A DNA stretch of 38,583 nt from positions 1-38,583 of the IMG/VR virus record IMGVR_UViG_3300042566_001283, one strand, 5' to 3'. The notes under the pieces are model-generated. The model ran no database searches. It was not told the origin of the DNA and was given only the letters and a program-made list of their open reading frames with translations. The stretch is from a virus. Positions 16,874 to 24,754 of this stretch are shown in pieces. Positions within the stretch are counted from its first letter, which is position 1. Each line of letters starts with the position of its first letter. The position numbers and the translations under genes are program-made.

Positions 16874-18390
16874 ACTTGCTCCAATCTTGCAGTTTCTAAA
16901 TTTGTTTCAAAGTCAACATCAATTTTTACAATATAGCGTTTATTGTTAATTTCAATCACTTCTCTATTAAAAACTTGCTTATAGTTTTTAGATTGATGAT
17001 CGTTTGGAAGATCAGAGTCAAACACTAATTGAACAAAGCGTTCACGAATGCCGTTATGTCCTTTAAGTTTTCCTTCAAAATTCACCTCGATGCCATACTC
17101 TCTATTAAACGCTTTTTCAAGCATTGGCCAAAATACACTGGAACTCATCGGCTTTTCACCGCGACTTATACAGAAATCATTATAATTAAGATAGACATCC
17201 TTTTTCGAAATACTTGCATCTTCTTTATGTTTTAGAGAGCGTTCAAGAAGAAAACGCCAGGCTGAGTTGTTATTAAGTTGAGCTTGCTTCTTTAATATCG
17301 TATCGCATTCAAGTGAGTGAAACTTCATATTATTAAGAAGTAAAGATCGTAAACCTTTTAGGGCCCAGATCAAAACTTGATCAAGTTCGTCTTCAATAAT
17401 ACGATCTTTAATGTCAGCAATAATTTGGCTATCTTCTAATTTTTGATTAAAATCAATAAAAATAAAGCGACGCCATAACCCATCTGATTTATCTAAACCT
17501 AATGGAAGTTGGTTCGCTGCAATGATAAATTTAGCTTTAGGCTGGAAGGTCATCGGATCTTTATAGAGCAACTTGACTTGAATCTTATCACCTGTCACCA
17601 AGGCTTTAAAGTTATCTTCTTGAATGTTTTTACCCGCGTCAGGTGAGAAGACAAGAGTCGCATCAATCATTTCACTGAGATCCGAAGGGCCCAACTTGTC
17701 TAATTTTAATGAAGTCACTTTATAATGTAAAGCAGAGACGACATCAATTAAAACGCTTTTTCCATTTCTTCCATCGCCAAGCAAATAAACTGCTTTTGTT
17801 TCACCGTTAATGATTGGGGTTAAGCTATAACCGACCCATTGCGATAAAGTGAGTTGAACATCATTGGCAGGAAGAGAAGTTGAAAGATAATGAGAGAATA
17901 GACCGCTCTTATTTAATTCAGGTAATTCAATTTTGTAATCTTTAAATTGTAATTCGCTTGCAAGTTCAGGGTTTGGCAAGAATTTACGAAGATAAACATT
18001 TAAGCAATAGGTATGCGTATCTCTGTCCTGGTCAGGTTCGCTAATGGTTAAACTCCCATCAGAAAGTAAACGCAAGACATAGTCGGCACAAGGAATAACA
18101 ATCTCATTATTACTCTTCTTTTGTTTAAGTTCTTGTAAAATCATTCCTGCCGTTGCTGCACAACTTTTAATCATTTTATCAGAAACCATCGCAGGCATAT
18201 ACTGTTCAAGATATTTACCCGCAATTTCATAAATCTTAGATGAATCAAGTCTAGACCAATAGACGCCATTCCAGCTGTAAATGTTGTTTCCTATTCTTCG
18301 ATAATCTTTTTTACGCAAAAACTCAACAAAATGAAGTGTTGCTGATTTCTTTTTTTCGTTTTCAAGTGTTGTTTGTACTTCTGTTGTCAT
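16870..18390 (-). CDS. P4/D5-type SF3 replicative helicase (phage/plasmid primase family, C-terminal part)
   Basis: A 506-residue protein. Residues about 140-195 fit the D5_N region. The SF3 core has Walker A GDGRNGKS (205-212), an acidic Walker B region (ATLVFSPDAG, 244-253), the Asn sensor in FIIAANQLP (289-296) and arginines GLWRRF (304-309). A C-terminal domain, about 393-460 (ISKKDVYLNYNDFC...GIRERFVQLVF), looks like the origin-binding winged helix of this family. I see no zinc-ribbon, TOPRIM or AEP primase module, so it may be helicase only. It is the first gene of an operon with rusA. A second copy of its C-terminal domain is encoded at 28363-28761. Confidence 0.92.
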   Translation of the reverse strand: MTTEVQTTLENEKKKSATLHFVEFLRKKDYRRIGNNIYSWNGVYWSRLDSSKIYEIAGKYLEQYMPAMVSDKMIKSCAATAGMILQELKQKKSNNEIVIPCADYVLRLLSDGSLTISEPDQDRDTHTYCLNVYLRKFLPNPELASELQFKDYKIELPELNKSGLFSHYLSTSLPANDVQLTLSQWVGYSLTPIINGETKAVYLLGDGRNGKSVLIDVVSALHYKVTSLKLDKLGPSDLSEMIDATLVFSPDAGKNIQEDNFKALVTGDKIQVKLLYKDPMTFQPKAKFIIAANQLPLGLDKSDGLWRRFIFIDFNQKLEDSQIIADIKDRIIEDELDQVLIWALKGLRSLLLNNMKFHSLECDTILKKQAQLNNNSAWRFLLERSLKHKEDASISKKDVYLNYNDFCISRGEKPMSSSVFWPMLEKAFNREYGIEVNFEGKLKGHNGIRERFVQLVFDSDLPNDHQSKNYKQVFNREVIEINNKRYIVKIDVDFETNLETARLEQV

Positions 18391-18413
18391 AATAATCTCC
18401 TAATTTTTCATTG

Positions 18414-18465
18414 AAGCTTTGGTGGCTTACTTATATAGAATAGTTGATCAAATCATTATTGTCAA
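18414..18465 (-). promoter_or_regulatory. Early-type promoter for helicase-rusA operon
   Basis: Minus strand: TTGACA (18465-18460), 17-bp spacer, TATTCT (18442-18437). A short AAGC-N7-GCTT repeat (18414-18417 / 18425-18428) lies in the same register, 18.5 bases from the -10 centre, as the operators of three other minus-strand genes. Confidence 0.7.
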
Positions 18466-18481
18466 TAGCATTATTAAAAAT

Positions 18482-18800
18482 AAATAGTTTTATTTATAAA
18501 TAGAAGATTTGAACAAGGCAGATCAAGGCTAAAACTGGGTATTGTGCTTTGCCTGATCGGCATCAAACCCGCTTAGTTATTGGATTCGTACAACCATCAC
18601 AACCTTTTTCTTTATTTTAAAAAATATATATATAGAATCATAGATCTTATCCTATTTTTTACTATATAAGTTTTAAAATGGCCTTTTGGGTTGTGCTATT
18701 GTGCAAAAAATCAAAAAACCTTTATAAATCAATACTTTAACTTGATCGGGCAACGGTACGACCCTCTTTTTGACCATTGATCTTGCACAAGGGTTTAAAA
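18482..18800. repeat. Duplicated noncoding region, copy A (candidate replication origin)
   Basis: Most of the 525-base gap between the helicase gene and the plus-strand gene at 18916. It aligns with 28870-29190 at a constant offset of 10,388, with only two single-base shifts near the right end. It includes an exactly shared block of 58 bases (18555-18612) and another of 45 (18615-18659). The segment has no ORF. It holds repeated TTGTGC / GCACAA and GATCGG motifs in both orientations around a very AT-rich centre. Position next to an SF3 helicase gene suggests an origin, as in phage P4; function is inferred. Confidence 0.8.
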
Positions 18801-18864
18801 TCAATGAGATAAAAACTTTCTTTCATTTTTTTATAAAAAAAGTGTTGTAAACCCTTGACAACCC

Positions 18865-18892
18865 TTGCCAAAGTTATTATATCGGTTATGAT
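18865..18892 (+). promoter_or_regulatory. Early-type promoter for phosphoesterase-relaxase operon
   Basis: TTGCCA (18865-18870), 16-bp spacer, TATGAT (18887-18892), followed by GTATATATAGAG. The TATGAT-GTATATATAGAG string is the same as in the promoter at 25413-25440, so this plus-strand operon belongs to the early promoter family. It fires divergently from the helicase promoter across copy A. Confidence 0.7.
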
Positions 18893-18915
18893 GTATATAT
18901 AGAGGGAGACAAATT

Positions 18916-19425
18916 ATGGAAATTGAAGATTATCAAAAAATTAAAAATTGGCAAACATTATCAGAAGCTGTGTTGTTTGACTATTATAATAAGTTGGGTG
19001 AGCGTTTACTCGCACGATTGCTTTATAAAGAGTTAAGCGATAAAGACGCAATTAAGAAAATGAGAGCACAGAAAGTCAATGAAATAGATGCGAATAAACA
19101 CGAGAGAGACTTTCGAAAAATTAACCCTGAATTAGAAGCAAGAGAAAAGGAAAAAGATCGCGAATTAGATGCTCTACTTCAAAAGATTCGTTTAAGGAGA
19201 GCAACAATGACAACGACGAAAAAGATTACTTTGAAAACATTGTTCAAAGATATTGATCAAACTATTCTAGAAATTACTGAACTTGCTGAAGAACGCGATG
19301 TTTACATTGAAGATTTTGAAGGAAAATACCCAACTGAATCTTCTGAAATTATTCTTTACATTCACGATTTTATAAAGTGGATGTTAGATAGTGTTAAAAA
19401 GATCACTTTAAAATCTTCTATTTAA
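18916..19425 (+). CDS. Coiled-coil hypothetical protein, first gene of relaxase operon
   Basis: A 169-residue, strongly charged helical protein preceded by AGAGGGAGAC. Residues about 45-95 are rich in Lys/Glu/Arg and look like a long coiled coil. An in-frame ATG at 19207 (codon 98) has its own good ribosome site (TTAAGGAGAGCAACA), so a second product of 72 residues, MTTTKKITLKTLFKDIDQ onward, is possible. No family is recognised. As the first gene of the operon with phosphoesterase and relaxase it may be a DNA-processing accessory, but nothing in the sequence proves that. Confidence 0.7.
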   Translation: MEIEDYQKIKNWQTLSEAVLFDYYNKLGERLLARLLYKELSDKDAIKKMRAQKVNEIDANKHERDFRKINPELEAREKEKDRELDALLQKIRLRRATMTTTKKITLKTLFKDIDQTILEITELAEERDVYIEDFEGKYPTESSEIILYIHDFIKWMLDSVKKITLKSSI

Positions 19426-19449
19426 TCACCATATAATTTGGAGAACAAA

Positions 19450-20571
19450 ATGAAAAAGCAAACTGCACCTTTGAGTGAAATTGAAACTAAAATTAAAGAA
19501 GCAACCCGCGATGAATGTATTGACGAACTTCGAAGAATTGCTAAATTAGATCCCGAAAAATTTATTAGCCGTAATTTTTTTAGAGCAAATTCTAAATTAG
19601 CAGAATCTGCATGGAATAGACATTTCGGTACATTTGATGAGTTCAAGCGTATCGCAGGTTTAACCCTTTCAAGACAACAACAGCAATTGGAAAAACATAT
19701 TGCGAAACATGCAAGCGTCGATCACTATCGAAAGATTAGTTTAGAAAATCAAGAATACGGCGAAAAGTATATTAAGCCTGGAAACGGAAACAAAATTAAG
19801 ACGGTATTGATTGCTTCCGATTTACACGATGAAGAGATTGATCGATTCGCATTAAGAGTTTTTGTAGATACAGCTAAACGCATTCAACCCGATGTCATTT
19901 GTTTGGCGGGCGATACTTATGATTTAGCTGAATTTGGTAAATATGGTGTTGACCCTCGCGAATGGGATGTAGTATCTAAATTAAAGTTTACAAAAGAAAA
20001 CATTTTAAGACCATTAAGAGAAGCTGCTCCAAACGCTCAATTTGATATGATTGAAGGTAATCACGAAGCTCGACTTGTTAAGCATTTAGCCGATCAATCT
20101 CCTGCAATGCGGGCTGTTCTATCTGATTTTTTGGGCTTGACTTTAGCAGATATTTTTGCTTTAAGAGAATTAGAGATCAATTATATTACTAAAACAAATT
20201 TAGCAGCCTGGGGAACAAAAGATTTTAAATCTGAATTGGCAAACAATCATAAAGTATATTGGGACAGCCTTCTTGTTCACCATTTTCCGTATGCCAAAGC
20301 CTGGGGTATGCCTGGAGTAAATGGACATCATCATTCTTATAAAGCTGAAACAATTTACAATTTAACTTATGGTTCTTATCAGTGGTGCCAATTAGGTTCT
20401 CTTCATAAAAGATCTGCAAGCTATTGCGATGGTGAGAAATGGTCTTGCGGTTTTATGATTGCTCATATTGATACTGTATCTAAAAATGTTAATTTTGAAT
20501 ATGTTGACATTAAAGATTTAGCCATTGTGGGTGGCAAGTATTATGAGAGACACCCAAGCGAGGTAAGCTAA
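19450..20571 (+). CDS. Calcineurin-like metallophosphoesterase with N-terminal DNA-binding-like domain
   Basis: A 373-residue protein; ATG 19450 (TTTGGAGAACAAA upstream) is preferred over TTG 19438. All metallophosphoesterase motifs are present: DLH (Asp124, His126), GDTYD (Asp155), GNHE (Asn204, His205), His277 in VHHF and GHHH (293-295). The first ~90 residues (ISRNFFRANSKLAESAWNRH, FGTFDEFKRIAGL) resemble a small DNA-binding module seen in front of phage phosphoesterases and homing enzymes. Nuclease activity on DNA ends or hairpins, like Mre11/SbcD relatives, is one option; nucleotide or protein dephosphorylation is another. It ends two bases before the relaxase start. Confidence 0.88.
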   Translation: MKKQTAPLSEIETKIKEATRDECIDELRRIAKLDPEKFISRNFFRANSKLAESAWNRHFGTFDEFKRIAGLTLSRQQQQLEKHIAKHASVDHYRKISLENQEYGEKYIKPGNGNKIKTVLIASDLHDEEIDRFALRVFVDTAKRIQPDVICLAGDTYDLAEFGKYGVDPREWDVVSKLKFTKENILRPLREAAPNAQFDMIEGNHEARLVKHLADQSPAMRAVLSDFLGLTLADIFALRELEINYITKTNLAAWGTKDFKSELANNHKVYWDSLLVHHFPYAKAWGMPGVNGHHHSYKAETIYNLTYGSYQWCQLGSLHKRSASYCDGEKWSCGFMIAHIDTVSKNVNFEYVDIKDLAIVGGKYYERHPSEVS

Positions 20572-20572
20572 A

Positions 20573-21631
20573 ATGAAACAGATTGTATCTTTTGATAAAT
20601 TAAAAAACTTCGGACAGATCGGGGCAAGCTCTTCTCATACTTATCGAACAAGAGAGACCCCGAATGCAGATGAAGAGCGTTTTAATCTTAATCGCTATTT
20701 TAGAGCAAATACCGTTGAACAATTGACAAAGTCAATTAAAGAGCGAATTGCTGCTTCTATCAATAAACCTCGTTCAAATGCGGTACTTTGTATGGAATAC
20801 TTTGTGTCCGCTTCACCTGAATTTTTTGAAGAAGATAATGGCAAGCAATGGAAGCAGTTCTTTAATGACACAGTGGAATGGCTTGACGAAAGACACGGTA
20901 AAGAAAATGTCGTTGGGGTGGTTATTCATTTAGACGAAAAGACACCGCATATGCATGCTTATGTTGTGCCCATCGATAAACGCGGGCATCTCTGTGCTAA
21001 AACATTTATTGATGGTCGTCAAAAGTTGCGGGAAATGCAAGACAGCTTCTTTGATAAAGTGTCTAAAAAATATGGGGTAGAGCGTGGAATGAAAGGGGCT
21101 TTAATTAGTCATCAAAAAATTCAAACTTATTACGGCCATATTGAAAAAGCTTTAGATGATATGCCTTCTGTTGAACAACTTAAACGAATGAAAATAGAGG
21201 AACATATTGAATTGACGCAAGGCCTTTTCGTGAAAACGCAAGAATTGAAACAACAAAACAATTTACTTGAAAAAGAGCGAGTTAAACTTTCTTCATATAA
21301 TCTTTCTTTAGAAAATAAAAATAAACTTTTAACAAAGAGTATTGAAACTTTCAAGAAGATTACAAAAAAGCTTATTAAATCAGTGATTAGCAAAGATAAA
21401 TTTAATGAATTCTTTAAAGTGAATGTTGAAGATGATCCGTTAAAATCTTTTGTTGAGTCAGGTCAAGCAGAAAGTGAAGAGATGGCGGCTTTGAAGATTG
21501 CTTCTAAAGTTCAAAATAAAACATTGATGACTTGGTTTGATAAAGTGATTCAACGCCTTGCTCCAAATGAAATTCCAACAGAAACGAAGGACGAGGTGAA
21601 AAAATCAATAAAATTAGGTACAGACCTTTGA
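20573..21631 (+). CDS. MOBV-family relaxase (Mob_Pre, MobM-like)
   Basis: A 352-residue protein with the hallmarks of plasmid relaxases of the pMV158 MobM type. His22 in SSSHTYRTRETPNAD is at the same residue number as the MobM nucleophile. HLDEKTPHMHAYVVP gives metal ligands His119, Glu122, His126 and His128, with the same spacing as MobM His126, Glu129, His133, His135. After the ~200-residue catalytic domain comes a coiled coil (about 205-270), also as in MobM. These enzymes nick one strand at oriT and stay bound to the 5' end for transfer or rolling-circle replication. It is intact and expressed with the phosphoesterase. A relaxase is not an ordinary phage gene. Confidence 0.93.
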   Translation: MKQIVSFDKLKNFGQIGASSSHTYRTRETPNADEERFNLNRYFRANTVEQLTKSIKERIAASINKPRSNAVLCMEYFVSASPEFFEEDNGKQWKQFFNDTVEWLDERHGKENVVGVVIHLDEKTPHMHAYVVPIDKRGHLCAKTFIDGRQKLREMQDSFFDKVSKKYGVERGMKGALISHQKIQTYYGHIEKALDDMPSVEQLKRMKIEEHIELTQGLFVKTQELKQQNNLLEKERVKLSSYNLSLENKNKLLTKSIETFKKITKKLIKSVISKDKFNEFFKVNVEDDPLKSFVESGQAESEEMAALKIASKVQNKTLMTWFDKVIQRLAPNEIPTETKDEVKKSIKLGTDL

Positions 21632-21655
21632 TTTTTTGACGTTTTGTGCTATCAT
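21628..21655 (+). promoter_or_regulatory. Promoter for lysis operon
   Basis: TTGATT (21628-21633), 16-bp spacer, TATCAT (21650-21655) with an extended TGC just before it. The -35 box overlaps the last codons of the relaxase gene, so lysis genes can be switched independently of the early operon. Confidence 0.6.
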
Positions 21656-21685
21656 ATAGAAAATGGAAAACTGTATGGTAGCACT

Positions 21686-22042
21686 ATGGACTGTCCTTCG
21701 AATCTTACTGAAATCACAATGAAAGTGATGAGCGCTTTCGGGGGATTCCTTGGCGGCAGTTCTTTGCTTATTTATATTAAACCAAAAAACATTAAAGATG
21801 GTATTGTTCGTGTTTTAGTCAGTACCGCTGCTGCAGCAACCTTAGCCCCTCCAATAACATTAAAAATCTTTGATGCGTCAGCGGCTTCAGATAGTGAAGT
21901 TTTAATGGGGGTGGCGTTTTCTATTGGCTTTATCGCTTGGAATGTTTTAGGGGCTGTTGCGAACTTCTTTGCGAACAGACAAGGAAAAGATATCGTTGAA
22001 ATGACAAAAGATATTAATCCTTTAAATAATGGAGGTCAATAA
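21686..22042 (+). CDS. Probable holin (three membrane segments)
   Basis: A 118-residue protein from ATG 21686; an in-frame TTG at 21644 lies inside the promoter and is not used. Three hydrophobic segments are visible: around MSAFGGFLGGSSLLIYI, VRVLVSTAAAATLAPPITL, and VLMGVAFSIGFIAWNVLGAVANFF, with a charged C-terminus. That is the class-I holin layout, and it is the first gene of a cassette with endolysin and spanins. It would form lesions in the inner membrane to free the endolysin. The ribosome site is weak, which suits a tightly timed holin. Which of the three membrane proteins here is the true holin cannot be settled by eye. Confidence 0.65.
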   Translation: MDCPSNLTEITMKVMSAFGGFLGGSSLLIYIKPKNIKDGIVRVLVSTAAAATLAPPITLKIFDASAASDSEVLMGVAFSIGFIAWNVLGAVANFFANRQGKDIVEMTKDINPLNNGGQ

Positions 22043-22455
22043 TGGAATTTCAACAAACAATCGAAAGCATTGAATTCGTATGGGGGTTTACCGCCGCATT
22101 TGATTTCATCTTAGGTCTTGTAATGTTTATCTTTGTATTAACACGAATATGCCCAAAACCTTTTATTGGACTCGCTTGGTGGTGTGGTTGGTTTGCTTGG
22201 TTTGACGCATTTACAATGTTTGTCAATAGTTTCGCTGGAATCAATAACCCTTTCGCATATCATCAAATTGGAATTTTTGCTGAAATGATGGTGGCACCCG
22301 TTGCTTCATTTTATTTGATTCGCTTTTTAATTAAAAATTGGTATATTCGCGATGAAGAATGGGAGCTTATCTTGAAATATCGCGATGAAATTACGATTGC
22401 GAAGATTCAAGAGAAGCAAACGAATGAAGAATTACAGAAAGAAGATACGATATGA
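22042..22455 (+). CDS. Lysis-cassette membrane protein, three TM segments
   Basis: A 137-residue protein with GGAGGTCAATA directly before the ATG. Hydrophobic segments lie at about 13-35, 43-63 (Trp-rich: GLAWWCGWFAWFDAF) and 75-98, followed by a charged cytoplasmic helix (EEWELILKYRDEITIAKIQEKQ). No family is recognised. Its place between putative holin and endolysin makes a holin or antiholin role likely. It overlaps the next start by four bases. Confidence 0.65.
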   Translation: MEFQQTIESIEFVWGFTAAFDFILGLVMFIFVLTRICPKPFIGLAWWCGWFAWFDAFTMFVNSFAGINNPFAYHQIGIFAEMMVAPVASFYLIRFLIKNWYIRDEEWELILKYRDEITIAKIQEKQTNEELQKEDTI

Positions 22456-22658
22456 AAAAGCAAACAGAAGCTTATATGAAAGAGCACCCTCAGTTAACGC
22501 TGTTTATTTCAGTGTTAGTTGCTCCTTTCGCGTTCTTCTTTTGGGTTTATCGAGAGTTTTGCTTTTTAATTGTAAGACAATTCATTCGCCATTTCTTTTT
22601 AATGCCTTTGCTTTTCTTATTGCTAACTATTTCATTTTTAATGAGATTCGAGGTGTAA
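22452..22658 (+). CDS. Small lysis-cassette membrane protein
   Basis: A 68-residue protein starting at an ATGA overlap. Two hydrophobic stretches, LTLFISVLVAPFAFFFWVYRE and FFLMPLLFLLLTISFLM, are separated by a basic loop. The size and topology fit a class-II holin or an antiholin. It ends one base before the endolysin start, so it is certainly part of the lysis operon. Function is inferred from context. Confidence 0.65.
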   Translation: MKKQTEAYMKEHPQLTLFISVLVAPFAFFFWVYREFCFLIVRQFIRHFFLMPLLFLLLTISFLMRFEV

Positions 22659-22659
22659 A

Positions 22660-23106
22660 ATGACTCCTTCTGATAAATGTTATGATTTAATCAAGTCTTT
22701 TGAAGGTTGTAAATTAAAAGCATACCCTGACCCTGGAACTCATGCAGAACCTTGGACCATCGGCTATGGAACAACGAAGATTGATGGAAAGCCTGTCCCT
22801 CACGATTTAACAATTACACAAGAGCAGGCAAATCATTATCTACAATTAGAAGTTGATGAAAAAGCGAAAGGGGTAAACAATTTATTAAAAGTTGATGTGA
22901 CTCAAAGTCAATTCGATGCCTTAGTTTCTTTTGCTTATAATTGCGGACTGGGTAATTTAGAGAAGTCAAGCCTTTTGAGATATTTTAACGCTGGAAATAG
23001 TAAAGCCGCAGCAGACGAATTTTTGAAGTGGAACAAAGCCGCAGGACAAGTAATGTCAGGTTTAACCCGCAGGCGTGAAGCAGAAAGGACCTTATTTTTA
23101 TTATGA
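22660..23106 (+). CDS. Endolysin, GH24 lysozyme
   Basis: A 148-residue phage lysozyme. KSFEGCKLKAYPDPG and EPWTIGYGTTKIDG give the catalytic set Glu15, Asp24 and Thr33 of the GH24 family, and the C-terminal SGLTRRREAERTLFL is the common ending. It cleaves the glycan strands of peptidoglycan. There is no signal peptide or membrane arrest segment, so it depends on a holin for release. GAGG lies upstream of the start; the stop overlaps the spanin start (ATGA). Confidence 0.95.
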   Translation: MTPSDKCYDLIKSFEGCKLKAYPDPGTHAEPWTIGYGTTKIDGKPVPHDLTITQEQANHYLQLEVDEKAKGVNNLLKVDVTQSQFDALVSFAYNCGLGNLEKSSLLRYFNAGNSKAAADEFLKWNKAAGQVMSGLTRRREAERTLFLL

Positions 23107-23459
23107 ACTGGCTTCCTATTCCTTTAAGTATCTTAAAATGGATCGGCATTGCTTTAGTCGTTGCGGGCTTCTCTTTCTATATGTATGAGAAAGGTTATCA
23201 TAACGCTGAGAACGATCTTCGTATTAAACAGTTAGAGATGATTGAAAAAGAAGTAGCACAAGCGAAAGAACAGGCGAAAGAAGAGTATTCTAAAGCCCTA
23301 CAAGCTGAAAAGAATCGCTTAGCACAGTTAGAGAAAGCAAACAAAGCAAAAGACGATGCAGCTGCTATTATTAAAGTTCAAGTCGCTGAACAATGTAAAG
23401 TTGTTCCAAAAGGTATTACAGATAAATTAAATGAGCTAATTAAAGGAGCAAATCAATGA
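23103..23459 (+). CDS. Rz: Inner-membrane spanin (Rz-like)
   Basis: A 118-residue protein with one N-terminal membrane segment (about 11-30, LKWIGIALVVAGFSFYMYE) and a long periplasmic coiled coil (Lys/Glu/Ala-rich, 35-100) containing a cysteine near the end (EQCKVVPKG). This is the i-spanin layout. With the o-spanin it bridges the envelope and fuses inner and outer membrane in the last lysis step. It overlaps the o-spanin start by four bases. Confidence 0.87.
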   Translation: MNWLPIPLSILKWIGIALVVAGFSFYMYEKGYHNAENDLRIKQLEMIEKEVAQAKEQAKEEYSKALQAEKNRLAQLEKANKAKDDAAAIIKVQVAEQCKVVPKGITDKLNELIKGANQ

Positions 23460-23704
23460 AACTTTATATTTTATTAGCTATGTTTTTGACGGGCTGTGCT
23501 TCTACAGTTCAACCTGTGAAAGAGAATCTCACTATGCCATCGACTTATTCAATGTTGCCTTGTGAACCATTGCCTCAGATTCAGGGAAATACTTTACAAG
23601 CCGTCGTGAATAATCAAATTGATACGATCGGGCTTTACAGAGCGTGTAAAGAACGCCATCAATACCTCATTGAATATGTTCAAAAAATCAAGGACTTAAA
23701 ATGA
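23456..23704 (+). CDS. Rz1: Outer-membrane spanin lipoprotein (Rz1-like)
   Basis: An 82-residue lipoprotein precursor: short hydrophobic leader and lipobox LTGC with Cys14, giving a mature product of 69 residues containing several prolines near its start. The gene follows the i-spanin with a 4-base overlap, the separate-gene arrangement. Outer-membrane anchoring of this protein is the clearest evidence that the host is Gram-negative. It also has two further cysteines (LPCEPLP, YRACKERH) that could form intermolecular disulfides. Confidence 0.88.
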   Translation: MKLYILLAMFLTGCASTVQPVKENLTMPSTYSMLPCEPLPQIQGNTLQAVVNNQIDTIGLYRACKERHQYLIEYVQKIKDLK

Positions 23705-24012
23705 TTTTAAGATTTTGGAGCACTCGCGATCTGGTCTTGAAAATTACAGACTTGATTGACGATGTTTCAAAATTAAAAAAGGAAGTCCCCAAAGATTTCG
23801 AGTTGATTAAAAAGAAACAGGAAGCAATTCATTTACTCTATAAAGAGATTAAACGAAGAAAGCTTGTTTTAGAGCAAGCCTTGCTTCAAAAAGAGATTGA
23901 CGAAGAAGAGTTAAAACAGTTAAAGCCTGTAAAAGGTTGGAGTTTGTTTATTTTCTTAATGTTAGACCAACTTAAAAAGAGTTGGGACAAAAAGCAAAGA
24001 CAGACCGCCTAA
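23701..24012 (+). CDS. Coiled-coil hypothetical protein at end of lysis operon
   Basis: A 103-residue protein linked to the o-spanin gene by an ATGA overlap. It is mostly charged helix (VSKLKKEVPKDFELIKKKQEAIHLLYKEIKRR) with a hydrophobic patch near the C-terminus (WSLFIFLMLDQLKKSW). No family is recognised. Its 3' end runs 51 bases into the 3' end of the convergent metalloprotease gene; I see no terminator here, so the two transcripts are expected to overlap. Confidence 0.65.
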   Translation: MILRFWSTRDLVLKITDLIDDVSKLKKEVPKDFELIKKKQEAIHLLYKEIKRRKLVLEQALLQKEIDEEELKQLKPVKGWSLFIFLMLDQLKKSWDKKQRQTA

Positions 24013-24687
24013 AATATAATAAAATTTTGCTTCTATTTTCTTATAGTTAGTCAATTGTTTTTCAAGACGGTTTATCTTCTCATCTTTATCTTTACTTAAT
24101 TGAACAATGATACGCAATACCTGTGCATCATAAAAGCGATCTTTTTTAGCTTGAATTAAACGATCATTTTGTAAAGAAAAGCGAGCATCTAAACGATAGA
24201 CTGCTTTCAATAAATGGTTATACCCTTTTAAATGTTTAGCGACTAAACGGGCATAACGCCACAAAAACGCAGGGTTAACTAATTTGCTTTTAATTTCTTC
24301 TTTGTGATTGTATTGCGAATGATCTGGGTTATACCCGTAAAAAGCATAAAGAAGAACATTCATTGTATAAAAGTTAAAGGAATGGCCATAATTTTGTTCT
24401 TCACCTGAAAGTGCATGACAGAATTCGTGGATCAATACTGTAAAAATAAACTCTTTTGAATTGTTTTGAAGTGATTCAATCATTCGATATTCATTCAATC
24501 GAATTTGTTTTTGTGTATAACTACACAAACCTGAAAATCGATCCTTATCGAAATCAAAGATTAACTTAAATGATTTAGAGTATTCTGTTCCAAAGTCATT
24601 TTGGAGCTTCTTATAAAGCACCAAAAGTTCTCTTTTAAATGCATTAAGATCTTTTTCTTCATACTCATAAACTTTTGATACTCTCAT
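23962..24687 (-). CDS. SprT-like zinc metalloprotease with C-terminal membrane segment
   Basis: A 241-residue protein. LIHEFCHALSGEEQNYGHSFNFY gives HExxH (87-91) and a third histidine at 102 in GHSF, the pattern of SprT / Wss1-like proteases. The rest is helical and basic, ending in a likely coiled coil and a hydrophobic segment (FYYILGGLSLLFVPTLF) that could anchor it in the membrane. SprT-like enzymes in eukaryotes (SPRTN) remove proteins crosslinked to DNA; in phages the target is unknown. It is a single-gene early unit with its own promoter and AGGAGATAATA before ATG. Confidence 0.75.
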   Translation of the reverse strand: MRVSKVYEYEEKDLNAFKRELLVLYKKLQNDFGTEYSKSFKLIFDFDKDRFSGLCSYTQKQIRLNEYRMIESLQNNSKEFIFTVLIHEFCHALSGEEQNYGHSFNFYTMNVLLYAFYGYNPDHSQYNHKEEIKSKLVNPAFLWRYARLVAKHLKGYNHLLKAVYRLDARFSLQNDRLIQAKKDRFYDAQVLRIIVQLSKDKDEKINRLEKQLTNYKKIEAKFYYILGGLSLLFVPTLFKLV

Positions 24688-24706
24688 TATTATCTCCTTT
24701 GTGGTG

Positions 24707-24749
24707 GGGGTTATACATATAATATAACCCCTTCTATTCTATTTGTCAA
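24707..24749 (-). promoter_or_regulatory. Early-type promoter and operator for metalloprotease gene
   Basis: Minus strand: TTGACA (24749-24744), 17-bp spacer, TATATT (24726-24721). A perfect 9-bp inverted repeat GGGGTTATA-N7-TATAACCCC (24707-24731) spans the -10 box, its centre 4.5 bases downstream of the -10 centre. The same layout occurs at 27370-27411. Confidence 0.8.
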
Positions 24750-24754
24750 TAGTT

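Noticed and set aside
18391-18915. Hidden protein gene in the 525-base gap
   Set aside because: All frames are interrupted often; the region is better explained as copy A plus two divergent promoters.
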